Shown here: in pieces, positions 54,889 to 64,000 of the stretch
How positions within the stretch are numbered: position 1 is the first letter of the stretch
How the letters are laid out: each line of letters begins with the position of its first letter
NCBI GenBank assembly: GCA_949291555.1
Contig: CASEWE010000001.1
Span: forward strand, 215,835 to 279,834
Length of the DNA: 64,000 bases
From: an uncultured Bacteroidales bacterium
GTDB taxonomy: Bacteria > Bacteroidota > Bacteroidia > Bacteroidales > P3
Direction of reading: 5' to 3'
Made by a program: the position numbers and the translations under genes
Notes under the pieces: model-generated
Databases searched by the model: none
Told to the model about the DNA's origin: nothing
Seen by the model: the letters and a program-made list of their open reading frames with translations, nothing else

Positions 54889-56520
54889 ATGGAAAGACAA
54901 CAACTGCTCAAGGACTTGGAAAGCTACGGCATTACAGGTACCGGCGAGATTTTCCGCAACCTTTCTTACGAAGACCTTTTCAGGCATGAGTCGGATCCAT
55001 CCCTTTCCGGGTTCGACCGTTGCTACCTGACCGACACCGGGGCCATGACGGTCGATACGGGCATCTTTACCGGGCGTTCGCCCAAAGACAAGTACATTGT
55101 GCGCAACCCGGCGTCGGAAAAGAACGTCTGGTGGGCCGATCCGTCGCGGAAAGGTTCCGACAACCATCCGATAACGCCCCAGTTGTGGGAAAAGCTGGCC
55201 CGCAACAGCGCCCGGCAGCTTTCCGGCAAGAACCTTTACGTGCAAGACGGTTTCGTGGGGGCCAACAAGAACACCCGCTTGGCCATCCGTATCGTTACCG
55301 AGGTGGCTTGGCAGGCGCATTTTGCCAAGAACATGTTCATTCGTCCCACGGCGGAAGAGGAAAAGGATTTCAAGCCCGATTTCGTGATGCTCAACGCCTG
55401 CAAGACCACCTACCCCGATTACAAGGCCGAAGGCATGAACAGCGAGGTCTATGTGGCGTTCAATCTGGATGAAAAGCGGGCTGTCGTGGGCGGCACTTGG
55501 TACGGGGGCGAGATGAAGAAAGGGTTTTTCTCGGTCATGAACTACTTCCTGCCCTTGAAAGGCATGGCGGCCATGCACTGCTCCGCCAACATGGGGAAAG
55601 ACGGCGACACGGCTATCTTCTTCGGCCTTTCCGGTACGGGGAAGACCACGTTGTCTACCGACCCGAACCGCCAGCTGATTGGCGATGACGAACACGGCTG
55701 GGACGACGAGGGCGTGTTCAACTTCGAAGGCGGCTGCTACGCCAAGTGCATCCACCTTTCGGCCGAAAACGAACCCGATATCTACGGGGCCATCAAGCGC
55801 GACGCCCTTCTGGAAAACGTGGTGTTCGACCCCGAGACCGGCAAAATCGACTTCGACGACGCTTCCAAGACCGAAAACACCCGTGTTTCGTACCCTATCT
55901 ACCATATCAATAACATCGTGAAGCCGGTTTCCAAGGGCGGGCATCCTTCCAAGGTGATTTTCCTGACGGCCGATGCTTTCGGGGTGCTGCCGCCGGTTTC
56001 CCGCCTGAATCCCGACCAGACCCAGTACCAGTTCTTGAGCGGATATACGGCCAAGGTGGCGGGGACAGAACGGGGCATCAAGGAGCCGACTCCTACCTTC
56101 TCCTCCTGCTTCGGAGCGGCGTTCCTGCTGCTGCACCCCACGGTTTATGCCGGCGAGCTGGTCAAGAAAATGCGGCTGCACCATTCCACGGCCTATCTGG
56201 TCAATACCGGCTGGATTGGCGGCCCTTACGGGGTGGGCCGGCGCATCGACATCCCTTCCACGCGGGCTATCATCAATGCGATTCTCGACGGCTCGTTGGA
56301 CAAGGCTGCCACGGAAACGATCCCGGTATTCAATTTGGAAGTTCCCGTGAGCGTGAACGGGGTGGATGCCAGGATTCTCAATCCGCGCAATCTTTGGGCC
56401 AATCCGGAAGAGTGGGACAAGGCCGCGCGCGAGCTGGGGGCCAAGTTCATCAAGAATTTCGAAAACTTTACCGATACCGAAGAAGGGAAGCGGCTGGTTG
56501 CCGCCGGCCCTCAGTTGTAG
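54889..56520 (+). CDS. pckA: Phosphoenolpyruvate carboxykinase (ATP)
   Basis: Interconverts oxaloacetate and phosphoenolpyruvate; in Bacteroidetes it often runs in the carboxylating direction towards succinate. The 543 residues are standard. [15 protein letters not shown] and [19 protein letters not shown] bind oxaloacetate and metal. [28 protein letters not shown] (P-loop and kinase-1 motifs) and [21 protein letters not shown] are diagnostic. ATG 54889 ([15 protein letters not shown]) gives the usual N-terminus; ATG 54865 would add eight residues. A good terminator follows at 56589. There is no operon partner. Confidence 0.97.
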   Translation: MERQQLLKDLESYGITGTGEIFRNLSYEDLFRHESDPSLSGFDRCYLTDTGAMTVDTGIFTGRSPKDKYIVRNPASEKNVWWADPSRKGSDNHPITPQLWEKLARNSARQLSGKNLYVQDGFVGANKNTRLAIRIVTEVAWQAHFAKNMFIRPTAEEEKDFKPDFVMLNACKTTYPDYKAEGMNSEVYVAFNLDEKRAVVGGTWYGGEMKKGFFSVMNYFLPLKGMAAMHCSANMGKDGDTAIFFGLSGTGKTTLSTDPNRQLIGDDEHGWDDEGVFNFEGGCYAKCIHLSAENEPDIYGAIKRDALLENVVFDPETGKIDFDDASKTENTRVSYPIYHINNIVKPVSKGGHPSKVIFLTADAFGVLPPVSRLNPDQTQYQFLSGYTAKVAGTERGIKEPTPTFSSCFGAAFLLLHPTVYAGELVKKMRLHHSTAYLVNTGWIGGPYGVGRRIDIPSTRAIINAILDGSLDKAATETIPVFNLEVPVSVNGVDARILNPRNLWANPEEWDKAARELGAKFIKNFENFTDTEEGKRLVAAGPQL

Positions 56521-56588
56521 GGGGTTGCAGCGTTTCGGGCGGGGAGGGTTTTCCGTTTTCCTGCCCAAGCGGGCTGCTTTGGCGGTGC

Positions 56589-56625
56589 AAGGGAGATGCA
56601 AAGGTTTGCGTCTCCCTTGTTTTTC
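56589..56625 (+). terminator. pckA terminator
   Basis: AAGGGAGATGCAAA (56589-56602) pairs with TTTGCGTCTCCCTT (56605-56618) with one T-G pair around a 2-base loop, followed by GTTTTTC. Confidence 0.85.
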
Positions 56626-56760
56626 ATCGGGCTGCCGGGGTTGTCGGTTGTTTTCCGGGCCGATGTTTCCCGGGCGTGTCCCTCGGCCGTCGTGTTCCTT
56701 TGGCGGGCGGAAAAAGCCCGAAGGCTTGCGGTGTCCGCCCGTCCGGGAACGCTTTTCGGG

Positions 56761-56792
56761 ATTGCAGAAGTTTATGCGGATTCTTACTTTTG
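56761..56792 (+). promoter_or_regulatory. Promoter of the PD40/outer-membrane protein
   Basis: ATTG (56761-56764), 20-base spacer, TACTTTTG (56785-56792). The resulting leader of about 150 bases is long for this window. Confidence 0.65.
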
Positions 56793-56950
56793 CAAGGGCG
56801 GTTTTTCAGAACGGTCTTGCAAGCGCAAGGATGGCTGCCAGGCGCAAGAATGGTTTTTGCAAGAACGGGAAAACAAGTTCCGCATCGCGGGGCGGATGCT
56901 TTGCAGGGGGTTTCTCCGGAAGCCGGAACCCGCCAATGTTTCTTAAGAGG

Positions 56951-59900
56951 ATGAATTTTTCCAGCATGCCTTTTCCCCGGTATTTCCAGCAAGGGCTTCT
57001 CCGTTTGGGGGCATGCTTGCTTTTTCTTTCCCTTGTCTCTTCCTATTGCCGCGCCCAGTTTTATACGGGGAGCGACCAGACTTTCGGCCGCAAGCGGGTG
57101 CAGTACGAGAAATTCATCTGGATGTACTACCGTTTCGACGGCTTCGATGTCTATTTCACCACGCAAGGGAAGAACCTGGCCTTGTACACGGCCAATTACG
57201 TGCAGAACCATTTGCAGGAAATGGAAAACCGGATAGGGTTCCAGACGCAGGAGGGTTTGCGCTTCATTGTCTTCAACCGGCTTACGGACTTCAAGCAAAG
57301 CAACATCGGCTACCTTGACGAAGGGACGGAAGCCAATACCAACACCGGGGGCATAACCCGTTTTCTCGACAACAAGGTTTTCTTGTACTTTGAAGGGAAT
57401 TACCTGGAGTTCGAACGCCAGATACGCCATGGCATGGCCGAATTGCTGGTATCGCAAGCCATCACCGGGGCCAAGGTGGGAACCCAGTACAAGAATTCCT
57501 ACCTGATGGATCTTCCCCGCTGGTTCACCGCCGGGGCGGCTTCGTATTTCAGCCGCGAGTGGGATGAAGAAATGGACGAGAAGATGGCCGTGTCGATCCG
57601 CCGGAAGAATTACCGCTACTTTTCGTCGTTGGAGGGGGAGGAAGCGGTCTTTGCCGGGCATTCGTTCTGGCATTTCATAGCCGAAACCTACGGGGAAGAT
57701 GCCGTGGCCCGCTGCATACGGGTGGTTGCCAGCGAACGGAACATGAAGAAGACGTTCAACATAGCCTTGAATGTCTCGTTCAAGGACCTGATGGACCAGT
57801 GGTATGCGTATTACCGTTACCTCTATGTTGGGGAAAGGCACGACAGCTTGCATGCGGGCCGGGTCTTGAAGCGGGTCAACAAGCCCGACCACGCTTACGA
57901 CCGCTTCGTGCTGAACCCTTCGGGCAAGGAGGCGGCATTCGTGGCCAACAAGATAGGCCGGGCCAAAGTGTATTTGCAGACGGTAGACCCGGTGCGGCGG
58001 TTCTGCCTTTACCGGCATGGGGCGGCCATCAACGACAATCCCGATTACTCCTTCCCTTTGCTTTGCTTCCATCCCAACGGGAAGATGCTGGGGATAATGA
58101 CCGAGGAAAAGGGAAGAACCGCGTTGATAGTTTACGAGATACAACGGAATAAAAAAGGCAATTTCAAACGCAGGCCGGTACGGAAGAGCGCCATGCGTTA
58201 TTATCTGGACGCGTTCGATAAAATCAGCGGTTTCAGCTTTTCCCCCGATGGCCGGCAGATAGCCTTGGCGGGGACTTTCAATGGCTATCCCGACATTTAC
58301 CTCTACCGCCTGGGGGCGGGAACCCGTCAGCGGATAACGTATGATTTGTACGACGATTACGACCCGGTTTTCATTCCCGGAACTTCTTTGCTGGTCTTTT
58401 CTTCCAACCGCCCGTCCGATACGTTGAAGAAGGGGGAGAAATTCGAAATCGCCCCTTCTTTCCCTTCCGGGAGGGCCTTGTTCGCCTACGACTTGGAAAA
58501 CCCTTCCGACCGGCTGTTCCCGATGACGCACGAAGATGCCCGCACCTTGCTGGCCGGCGTTCGGCCCCTTGGACCGGAGAGCATGGCTTTTACAAGCAAC
58601 AAATACGGGCAGACCAACATAGCGGTGGGGAAATTAGGGAAAAGCATTTCCCATATCGATACGGCTATCCACTACCGGAATACGTTCCAGTATGCCACGC
58701 GCACCGATTTGGATCCGGGCTTGCTTTCCTTCGATGCCTCGCCCGAAAGGGGCTTGTACGCTTTTGCCGGGCAAGAAGTGGACAGGAAAGGGCGGTTCCT
58801 GTTAGGAATCGATTCGCTGCCGGGGCTTATCCCGGATTTTTCCTTGCCCTTGCAGGAGCGTGAAATAACACCTTCCCGTTTCAAGAAAGCCTTGTGGGAG
58901 CGCGAACGCAAGCAAAAGGCCCGGAGGGCATACCAGGATAGCTTGCGAAGGGCTGCAGCCTTGGATACGGCCGGGGCCTTGGCCCGGCAGCTGGCCGAGG
59001 AAGCGGCGCGGGGAACGTTCCTTCATTTGCGCAATGCCCGGCCTTCCGATTTGCCGGTTCTGACCGCTTTTGACCGGTATTTGCTGGAGCGGGCCGGAAT
59101 CTGGCAGGGATTGCCGGGAGACTCTTTGCCGGAAAGAAAGGAAAACGGAGGTCCGTCCGGGCTTGGGGACGCGGCGCTTTCTTCGGGCGGTATTCCGGGC
59201 GACAGCCTGGCTTCCGCCCCGGCCGGCCAGCCGGCCCGGGAACAAGCGATAGCGCGTTACCGGGCGTTCCTTGCCTCTCGCGGGGACACGGCCGAAGGCG
59301 CGTTCCTGGAAATTTTTCCATCCGCGGGGGATTCGGCCGGGGAATACGCCAAGATACCGCCCAAGCAGCACATGTACGAAGTGGAGTACATGGTCAATTC
59401 CTCCACGGCCCAGCTCGGGTTCGACTACTTGAACGCCTGTTACCAGAAGTTCACCAACAGCAAGAATCCTATCTACCTGAATCCTTCCGTGAGCGGGTTC
59501 ACCCAGATAGCCATATCCGACTTGATGGAGAACCACCGGATTATCGGCGGGTTCGCGTTCTCGTTGGATTTTTCGAGCACGGAATACCTGTTCAGCTACG
59601 AGTACCTCGAACGCCGCTTGGGCCATCAGCTCATCTTGCACATGGCGAACCTGAACGACAATTCGTACTATCCCTACAAACAGAATACTTACGATGCGTA
59701 TTACGTGCTGAAATACCCGCTCACTCCGGTTTCGAGCCTCAGGGGAACGGTTTTCGGCCGCTACGACCGGAGCATGTACCGGGCCATCGATTACCCCAGC
59801 CTGACAGCCGAGGTGGAACAGGAAGTGCGGGCCGGTCTCAAAGGGGAATGGGTATACGACCATAGCCGATTCATCACGCAGAACATCTATTACGGGACCC

Positions 59901-60559
59901 GCGGCAAGGTCTGGCTGGAATATTACCAAGGCATTGTGAACAACAAGCAGAACCTGTTTGTCTTCGGCGTGGACTTCCGGGATTACCGCCGCCTGTACAA
60001 GACCTTGATATGGGCCAACCGCATTGCTTTCTCCACTTCTTTCGGCCAGCAGAAGCTGGTTTATTACATGGGCGGTGTCGACAGCTGGATAGGGGCCAAG
60101 TTCAACCAGGACGTGGAAACCGACCCCAACCAGGACTACGCGTACCAGACGCTGGCCACCAACATGCGCGGTTTCACCCAGAATATCCGCAACGGGAACA
60201 CGTTTGCGGTCATCAACAGCGAAATCCGTTTCCCGTTCGTGCAGGTGCTTTCCCCCCGGCCGGTGCAGTCCTCTTTCCTGCGCCACCTCCAATTGGTTTT
60301 CTTCGGCGACATAGGCAGTGCATGGAGCGGGTGGAACCCTTGGTCGAAAGACAATCTTTTTTACAAGAAGACCATCGAGGACGGGAAGCTTACTGTTACC
60401 CTCGATAAGGATGCCAATCCCATTGTGGGCGGCTTCGGATTGGGTTTGCGGATGCGGCTTTTAGGCTATTTCCTGCGCGCGGACGTGGCTTGGGGCGTGG
60501 AAAACGGCCTTGTCCACGAGAAGCCGGTGTTCTACTTCTCGTTGAGCACTGATTTTTAA
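56951..60559 (+). CDS. Large three-part outer-membrane protein (gluzincin-like, PD40 propeller, barrel)
   Basis: A 1202-residue exported protein. The signal peptide covers about 1-40 (LLRLGACLLFLSLVSSYCRAQ). Residues about 45-300 resemble peptidase MA/M1-type gluzincins (YFTTQGKNLALYTANYVQNHLQEME, RHGMAELLVSQAITG, LPRWFTAGAASYFSREWDEEMD), but the HExxH zinc motif reads HGMAE and is broken. WD40/PD40 repeats follow (FSFSPDGRQIALAGTFNGYPDIYLYRLGAGTRQRITYDLYDDYDPVFIP). From about 800 there is an Ala/Pro-rich spacer, then a barrel ending FYFSLSTDF. A pseudo-enzyme anchored to the outer membrane is likely. ATG 56936 is an alternative start. Confidence 0.78.
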   Translation: MNFSSMPFPRYFQQGLLRLGACLLFLSLVSSYCRAQFYTGSDQTFGRKRVQYEKFIWMYYRFDGFDVYFTTQGKNLALYTANYVQNHLQEMENRIGFQTQEGLRFIVFNRLTDFKQSNIGYLDEGTEANTNTGGITRFLDNKVFLYFEGNYLEFERQIRHGMAELLVSQAITGAKVGTQYKNSYLMDLPRWFTAGAASYFSREWDEEMDEKMAVSIRRKNYRYFSSLEGEEAVFAGHSFWHFIAETYGEDAVARCIRVVASERNMKKTFNIALNVSFKDLMDQWYAYYRYLYVGERHDSLHAGRVLKRVNKPDHAYDRFVLNPSGKEAAFVANKIGRAKVYLQTVDPVRRFCLYRHGAAINDNPDYSFPLLCFHPNGKMLGIMTEEKGRTALIVYEIQRNKKGNFKRRPVRKSAMRYYLDAFDKISGFSFSPDGRQIALAGTFNGYPDIYLYRLGAGTRQRITYDLYDDYDPVFIPGTSLLVFSSNRPSDTLKKGEKFEIAPSFPSGRALFAYDLENPSDRLFPMTHEDARTLLAGVRPLGPESMAFTSNKYGQTNIAVGKLGKSISHIDTAIHYRNTFQYATRTDLDPGLLSFDASPERGLYAFAGQEVDRKGRFLLGIDSLPGLIPDFSLPLQEREITPSRFKKALWERERKQKARRAYQDSLRRAAALDTAGALARQLAEEAARGTFLHLRNARPSDLPVLTAFDRYLLERAGIWQGLPGDSLPERKENGGPSGLGDAALSSGGIPGDSLASAPAGQPAREQAIARYRAFLASRGDTAEGAFLEIFPSAGDSAGEYAKIPPKQHMYEVEYMVNSSTAQLGFDYLNACYQKFTNSKNPIYLNPSVSGFTQIAISDLMENHRIIGGFAFSLDFSSTEYLFSYEYLERRLGHQLILHMANLNDNSYYPYKQNTYDAYYVLKYPLTPVSSLRGTVFGRYDRSMYRAIDYPSLTAEVEQEVRAGLKGEWVYDHSRFITQNIYYGTRGKVWLEYYQGIVNNKQNLFVFGVDFRDYRRLYKTLIWANRIAFSTSFGQQKLVYYMGGVDSWIGAKFNQDVETDPNQDYAYQTLATNMRGFTQNIRNGNTFAVINSEIRFPFVQVLSPRPVQSSFLRHLQLVFFGDIGSAWSGWNPWSKDNLFYKKTIEDGKLTVTLDKDANPIVGGFGLGLRMRLLGYFLRADVAWGVENGLVHEKPVFYFSLSTDF

Positions 60560-60662
60560 TCGGTTAATTCATAATCGTTTTTTGTAGAGGTTTTGGCCGG
60601 GGTGTAACCCTTGTGGAGTAGATGGCAATGGAATCCAGCTTCCGCTGCTTAGCCAGACTTGG
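60560..60662. other. Convergent spacer before the restriction locus
   Basis: No gene and no clear terminator; only a T run near 60580. It is the boundary between core genes and the restriction-modification locus. Confidence 0.4.
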
Positions 60663-63600
60663 TCACTTGGTCACGGCGTTGTACAAGTCCTGGTAGGTCT
60701 TCACCACGCTGTACACCACTTCGCCCGTGCTGATGGCGGCAAAATGGCGGCGGGCGCATTCTATCTTGGCTTCTTCGGATTTCCTCAGTTGGGAGGATTC
60801 TATGTCGTTGCCTTTGGTCTCGGCCACGAAGTAGACGTGCTTTACGCTGCCTTCGCGGAAGGCTACCGCCCAGTCCGGGTTGTATTTCCCCATGGGCGTG
60901 TTGATGTAGAAGGCTTTGGGCAGCTTGGAATAGACCACCACATCGTCTTCCTGCTCCAAGGATTCGGCAAAGGTCTTCTCTATGCGGCTGTCCACCACCA
61001 CAAGGTCGTAGAGCGACTTGCGACTCTCTATGGCATCTTTCACCAAAGTGCCGCGTAGGGTGGATTCGGCAAAAATCTGGGTGTTGAAGGTGTTGTCTCG
61101 CTTCTCGTAGCGGATGTGCTGGATGAGGGAGATGGCTTTGCAGTCGTTGATGATGCGCCCGGCTTTGATGATGAACTCTTCAGGGTTGAGCTTGAACTGG
61201 TGGAAGGTGGTTGGCTTGATTCCTTTCAGGATAGCCACGATGGTGCGGCGCGTCAGGCCGGTGCTTTGCACCAGCTCGCCCACGAGGTCGTAGGCCACGT
61301 TCCCGCCCACCGTTTCGTTCACTTGGACGGTCTGCACCTTGGCGGCCGACATGGCCGTCCCGGCTATCAGTTCCTCCTTGTCCCGGATAGGGTTCAAGGC
61401 ACCGCTTTGCACTACAATGCGGATTTGCGTCACGTTCAGGTGGTTGTCGATTTCGGTAATGGCGTTCCGGATTAATTTCGAGGTTTCGAAGTCCACTTGG
61501 TAGTAGGTGCGGGCGTTGATGCGCTTCCAAAGGGCTTGCCATTCTTTCTTGTGGAAGTTGTCCATGTTGGGCTTGGCTTCGGTCTTCTTTCGGGCGTTGT
61601 CGGGTTTGAGGCTGTCCGAATGGAGTACCTTGTCGAGCTGTTTGACGATGAACGATTTCAGATAGTTAGCTTCCCCGAAGTCGAGTTGTCCGGCCTTTTT
61701 CTCGTCAAAGTACTTTTGGGTGAGCTTGCCTTTTTCCACATAGCCGTAAGTGAACAGCCCCTCGTATACTGCCAAAGCTTGCTCTCGGTCTAATTTCAGG
61801 GTCTGGCCGTCTTCCGTCTGCGCCAAGGCGTCCTCGAACAGTTTCGGCTCGACCACGACCGGGCGGCTGGCGCAGGCGTCGGCCATCTCCTTTTGCAGCT
61901 GCTGGGCAAATTCATCGTAGCTCTCGCTGGCAATGACGGTGAGGATATTGGTGTCGAACACGGCCTCGCCCAAGGCATCGGCATCCTGGCGCTCGCCTTT
62001 GTCGTTGACGCAGAGCCGCATGCCTCGTCCCACTTCCTGTCGCTTCTTGATTTCGTTGGCGGTGTCTTTCAGCGTGCAGATCTGGAACACGTTGGGGTTG
62101 TCCCAGCCTTCCTTGAGGGCGGAATGCGAGAAGAGGAAGCGCACCGGGCAGTCCATGCTCAGCAGGCGTTCCTTGTCCTTCATGATCAGGTTGAAGCCTC
62201 GTTCCTCGTTCTCGCCTTCCTTGTTCTTGGATTCCACGCTGTTCCCTTTCTTGTCTATGGAGAAATAACCGTCATGGATGTTGTCGCCCGCGTTCTTGGG
62301 GTCGGCAAGGAAATCGAGGTATTCGGGTTTGTAGAAGGCAGGATCTAATTCCTGCAGGGCGTGTTGGTATTCCTCTTCGAACATGCGGGCATATTTCCCT
62401 TTTTTCTGAACCCCGTCCTCGTACAGGCGGTAGCTGTCCACGTGGTCTATGAAGAAGAGGCTTAGCACCTTGATGCGTTGGGGAAAGAGGCTGCGTTCGC
62501 GTTCCAAGTGGGTCTTGATGGTCTCGCGTATTTGTTGCCGCCGCAGCAAGTCTTCGTTCACGGCTCCGGCCATGTCTCCCTCCTGCAGGACTAAGCCGTT
62601 GAGGAAGCGCACTGTCCCAGTTAGGCCGTCGATGCTTTCCACTACGAAATTGTCATCGTATTCGTGCAGGCCGCCGCTTTGCTGCTTGAGGTCGAAGCCC
62701 TCGTCGGCTACGCGTATTACCTGCCGCGTGCCGTTCTGGGTCTTCATGTCGAAGCCTATGCGGGCTCGCGGGTTGCCTTGGCTGATGAGAATCTGGTCCA
62801 AATAGACGTAGCTGTTGGTGGCCGTGCTTCCAACCTGGTGCACGGCTTTCACTTCTACTTTCTTGACTAACTTCTTGTTGTAGGCATCGATGGCATCCAA
62901 GCGGAAGACCATGTTGCGGATGTCGTCCTTGCGATGGGTGGCACTGTACAGCAGCTTGAACAGGGGGTTGAAGAGCTGGATTCCTTTCCTTGTGGCGTTG
63001 TTCTTGTCCGACCCTAACACGCTTTGAGGTTCGTCTATGATTAAGATGGGTCGGGTTTTGGAGAGGATGTCGATGGGTCGGCGCGAGCCGAATTCGTCGC
63101 GCTGAGAGAAGATGATACGTGCGGCGGCATCTCCGCTTCGCCCGTCCTTGTTCTTTTCCTCGTTGAGCGAGGCGTTGAAGGCCTGTGTGTTGATGACCAT
63201 CACGTGGATGCCGTTGTCTGCGGCGAAGCCGTCTATCTTGGAAAGCTGCTTGGAGTTGTAGATGAAGTATTGCATCCGTTTGCCGTATTCCCCGGCGAAA
63301 TGCTCGGCCATGCTTTCCAGGCTCTTGTGCACGCCTTCCCGGATGGCGATGCTGGGTACGATGATGATGAATTTGGACCAGCCGTAATGACGGTTGAGCT
63401 CGTACATGGTTTTGATGTAGGTGTAGGTCTTGCCCGTCCCGGTCTCCATCTCGATGGTGAGCGTGAGGTCGTTGCTTTCTATGTGTTCGATGGGTTCCAA
63501 TCCTTGCGTCATTTGCACATAGCGTATGTTCTGGTAGAGCCTGTCGCGGTCGATTAGCACCGGGGCGTTGCCGAAGCCTTCTATGTCAAAGGCTTGTCGG

Positions 63601-63722
63601 TTCTTGCCTTGGTCTATCAGGAAGTTGCTCAGGCCATCGCTCTTGGGCTGGCCTTGGAACACCTCGGTCACGCATTGCGCCGCCTCCGCTTGGAATCGCT
63701 GGTGCTTGTATTTAATCTTCAT
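60663..63722 (-). CDS. res: Type III restriction enzyme, Res subunit
   Basis: The ATP-dependent restriction subunit that, with Mod, cuts DNA unmethylated at paired asymmetric sites. The 1019 residues contain superfamily 2 helicase motifs: TIEMETGTGKTYTYIK (Walker A, about 88-103), RPILIIDEPQSVLG (DEPQ box, about 225-238), and FLFSHSALKEGWDNPNVFQICTL (motifs V/VI region with GRGMRL). The C-terminal endonuclease domain has YNPDWAVAFREGSVKHVYFVAETKG, giving the PD-(D/E)xK pattern (Asp, then ETK). ATG 63722 (MKIKYKHQRFQ) is preferred to one three codons earlier. The reading frame is intact. It lies 16-25 bases after mod. Confidence 0.95.
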   Translation of the reverse strand: MKIKYKHQRFQAEAAQCVTEVFQGQPKSDGLSNFLIDQGKNRQAFDIEGFGNAPVLIDRDRLYQNIRYVQMTQGLEPIEHIESNDLTLTIEMETGTGKTYTYIKTMYELNRHYGWSKFIIIVPSIAIREGVHKSLESMAEHFAGEYGKRMQYFIYNSKQLSKIDGFAADNGIHVMVINTQAFNASLNEEKNKDGRSGDAAARIIFSQRDEFGSRRPIDILSKTRPILIIDEPQSVLGSDKNNATRKGIQLFNPLFKLLYSATHRKDDIRNMVFRLDAIDAYNKKLVKKVEVKAVHQVGSTATNSYVYLDQILISQGNPRARIGFDMKTQNGTRQVIRVADEGFDLKQQSGGLHEYDDNFVVESIDGLTGTVRFLNGLVLQEGDMAGAVNEDLLRRQQIRETIKTHLERERSLFPQRIKVLSLFFIDHVDSYRLYEDGVQKKGKYARMFEEEYQHALQELDPAFYKPEYLDFLADPKNAGDNIHDGYFSIDKKGNSVESKNKEGENEERGFNLIMKDKERLLSMDCPVRFLFSHSALKEGWDNPNVFQICTLKDTANEIKKRQEVGRGMRLCVNDKGERQDADALGEAVFDTNILTVIASESYDEFAQQLQKEMADACASRPVVVEPKLFEDALAQTEDGQTLKLDREQALAVYEGLFTYGYVEKGKLTQKYFDEKKAGQLDFGEANYLKSFIVKQLDKVLHSDSLKPDNARKKTEAKPNMDNFHKKEWQALWKRINARTYYQVDFETSKLIRNAITEIDNHLNVTQIRIVVQSGALNPIRDKEELIAGTAMSAAKVQTVQVNETVGGNVAYDLVGELVQSTGLTRRTIVAILKGIKPTTFHQFKLNPEEFIIKAGRIINDCKAISLIQHIRYEKRDNTFNTQIFAESTLRGTLVKDAIESRKSLYDLVVVDSRIEKTFAESLEQEDDVVVYSKLPKAFYINTPMGKYNPDWAVAFREGSVKHVYFVAETKGNDIESSQLRKSEEAKIECARRHFAAISTGEVVYSVVKTYQDLYNAVTK

Positions 63723-63747
63723 GGTTGCCATAGTGCAGTTCTTTTCA

Positions 63748-64000
63748 TTAGATTACCCGGATGTTCTGGAAGGCTTCATCATCGGACCAGTCGAGTTGCT
63801 GCTTGAACTGTTCGTAGAGGTTGATTTTCTGGGCATCCTGGGTGAAGCAGGAGTCGCGGAAGAGCACGCGCAAGGGGTGCTTGTCGGCCATGGCGGAGAC
63901 CACCTTTTCGGTGATGCCGGGGGAGAAGCAGGCCACGAGGTCTCCGTTGTTCACGGTGTGGATGGTGCAGCCGTCCACGGTCTCGGAGGCCATGGGGAGG
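63748..64000 (-). CDS. mod: Type III DNA methyltransferase, C-terminal end (cut by window edge)
   Basis: The last 83 or so codons of the Mod subunit, which recognises the target site and methylates adenine. The visible end, VVSAMADKHPLRVLFRDSCFTQDAQKINLYEQFKQQL then AFQNIRVI, is the usual Mod C-terminus. The catalytic motifs are beyond the edge, so the recognition sequence and any phase-variable repeats cannot be judged. The order mod-res on one strand is canonical. Confidence 0.88.
   Translation of the reverse strand, partial: LPMASETVDGCTIHTVNNGDLVACFSPGITEKVVSAMADKHPLRVLFRDSCFTQDAQKINLYEQFKQQLDWSDDEAFQNIRVI

Larger units (their letters stand above)
56521..56935. other. Intergenic region: pckA terminator and promoter of the next gene
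   Basis: No gene is supported. It contains the pckA terminator (56589-56625) and a promoter (56761-56792), leaving a long leader of about 150 bases. An in-frame extension of the next gene covers it but lacks coding character. Confidence 0.6.

Noticed and set aside
56366..56935. N-terminal extension of the PD40 protein over the end of pckA
   Set aside because: It would place a terminator and a promoter inside the gene and hide the signal peptide.
62431..62442. CCACGTGG inside res
   Set aside because: Only the 8-base core is symmetric; the flanks (GT and TC) do not fit the parS consensus, and the place codes conserved helicase sequence.

Overview
The window reads as chromosomal DNA of a member of the Bacteroidota, most likely order Bacteroidales. 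The evidence is the repeated promoter form TTTG-N19/20-TAnnTTTG, a short primary sigma factor without region 1.1, a type IX secretion (T9SS) sorting domain on a large surface protein, DUF4175, DUF4834 and PepSY-like lipoproteins, a TPR-membrane-HTH regulator, and start sites mostly without a Shine-Dalgarno motif. Base composition is about half G+C with AT-rich promoters. Genus cannot be assigned from the sequence alone.

Layout. 1-8.6 kb: tyrS (cut by the edge), a lipoprotein, a FucP-type sugar transporter, rubrerythrin and mnmD on the minus strand; tRNA-Leu(TAG) and a PepSY-like lipoprotein on the plus strand; then a MORN-repeat protein downstream of nadA on the minus strand. 8.6-9.4 kb: an AT-rich, repeat-rich intergenic region that is a candidate replication origin. 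9.4-25.3 kb: mainly plus-strand genes (rpiB, lutB, deoC, a DUF4175 protein, ybeY, mnmG, mutS, tRNA-Gly, tRNA-Leu, xseA, xseB) with one minus-strand coiled-coil lipoprotein. 25.5-31.2 kb: minus-strand gltX, a GNAT acetyltransferase, dapF, an anchored hypothetical protein and a serine hydrolase. 31.4-34.6 kb: metG and mltG. 34.8-40.8 kb: a heavy-metal efflux operon (adaptor plus an RND pump fused to a TolC-like channel). 41-48.7 kb: rpoD, a 1437-residue T9SS cargo protein and a TPR/HTH regulator. 49-54.7 kb: pyrG, rpmH, DUF4834, two YitT proteins and an outer-membrane beta-barrel. 54.9-60.6 kb: pckA and a large PD40/outer-membrane protein. 60.7-64 kb: a type III restriction-modification locus (res complete, mod cut by the edge).

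Most genes are housekeeping: translation (four synthetases or tRNA-modification enzymes, three tRNAs, rpmH, ybeY), DNA repair (mutS, xseAB), NAD, lysine/peptidoglycan and CTP synthesis, and gluconeogenesis. Accessory elements are the metal efflux operon, the T9SS cargo and the restriction-modification locus. No rRNA, insertion sequence, prophage or CRISPR array was seen.

The most interesting non-coding signals concern chromosome replication and segregation. There are four parS-like CACGTG palindromes (two flank or lie in ybeY beside mnmG/gidA). DnaA-box-like 9-mers occur at 1.3, 9.1 and 50.7 kb. The 8.9-9.2 kb gap is AT-rich and carries phased TTTAAC repeats, with gene direction changing across it. 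Among proteins, the most unusual are a YbeY with a roughly 130-residue Gly-rich insertion and an RND pump fused to its outer-membrane channel through what looks like an internal signal sequence.
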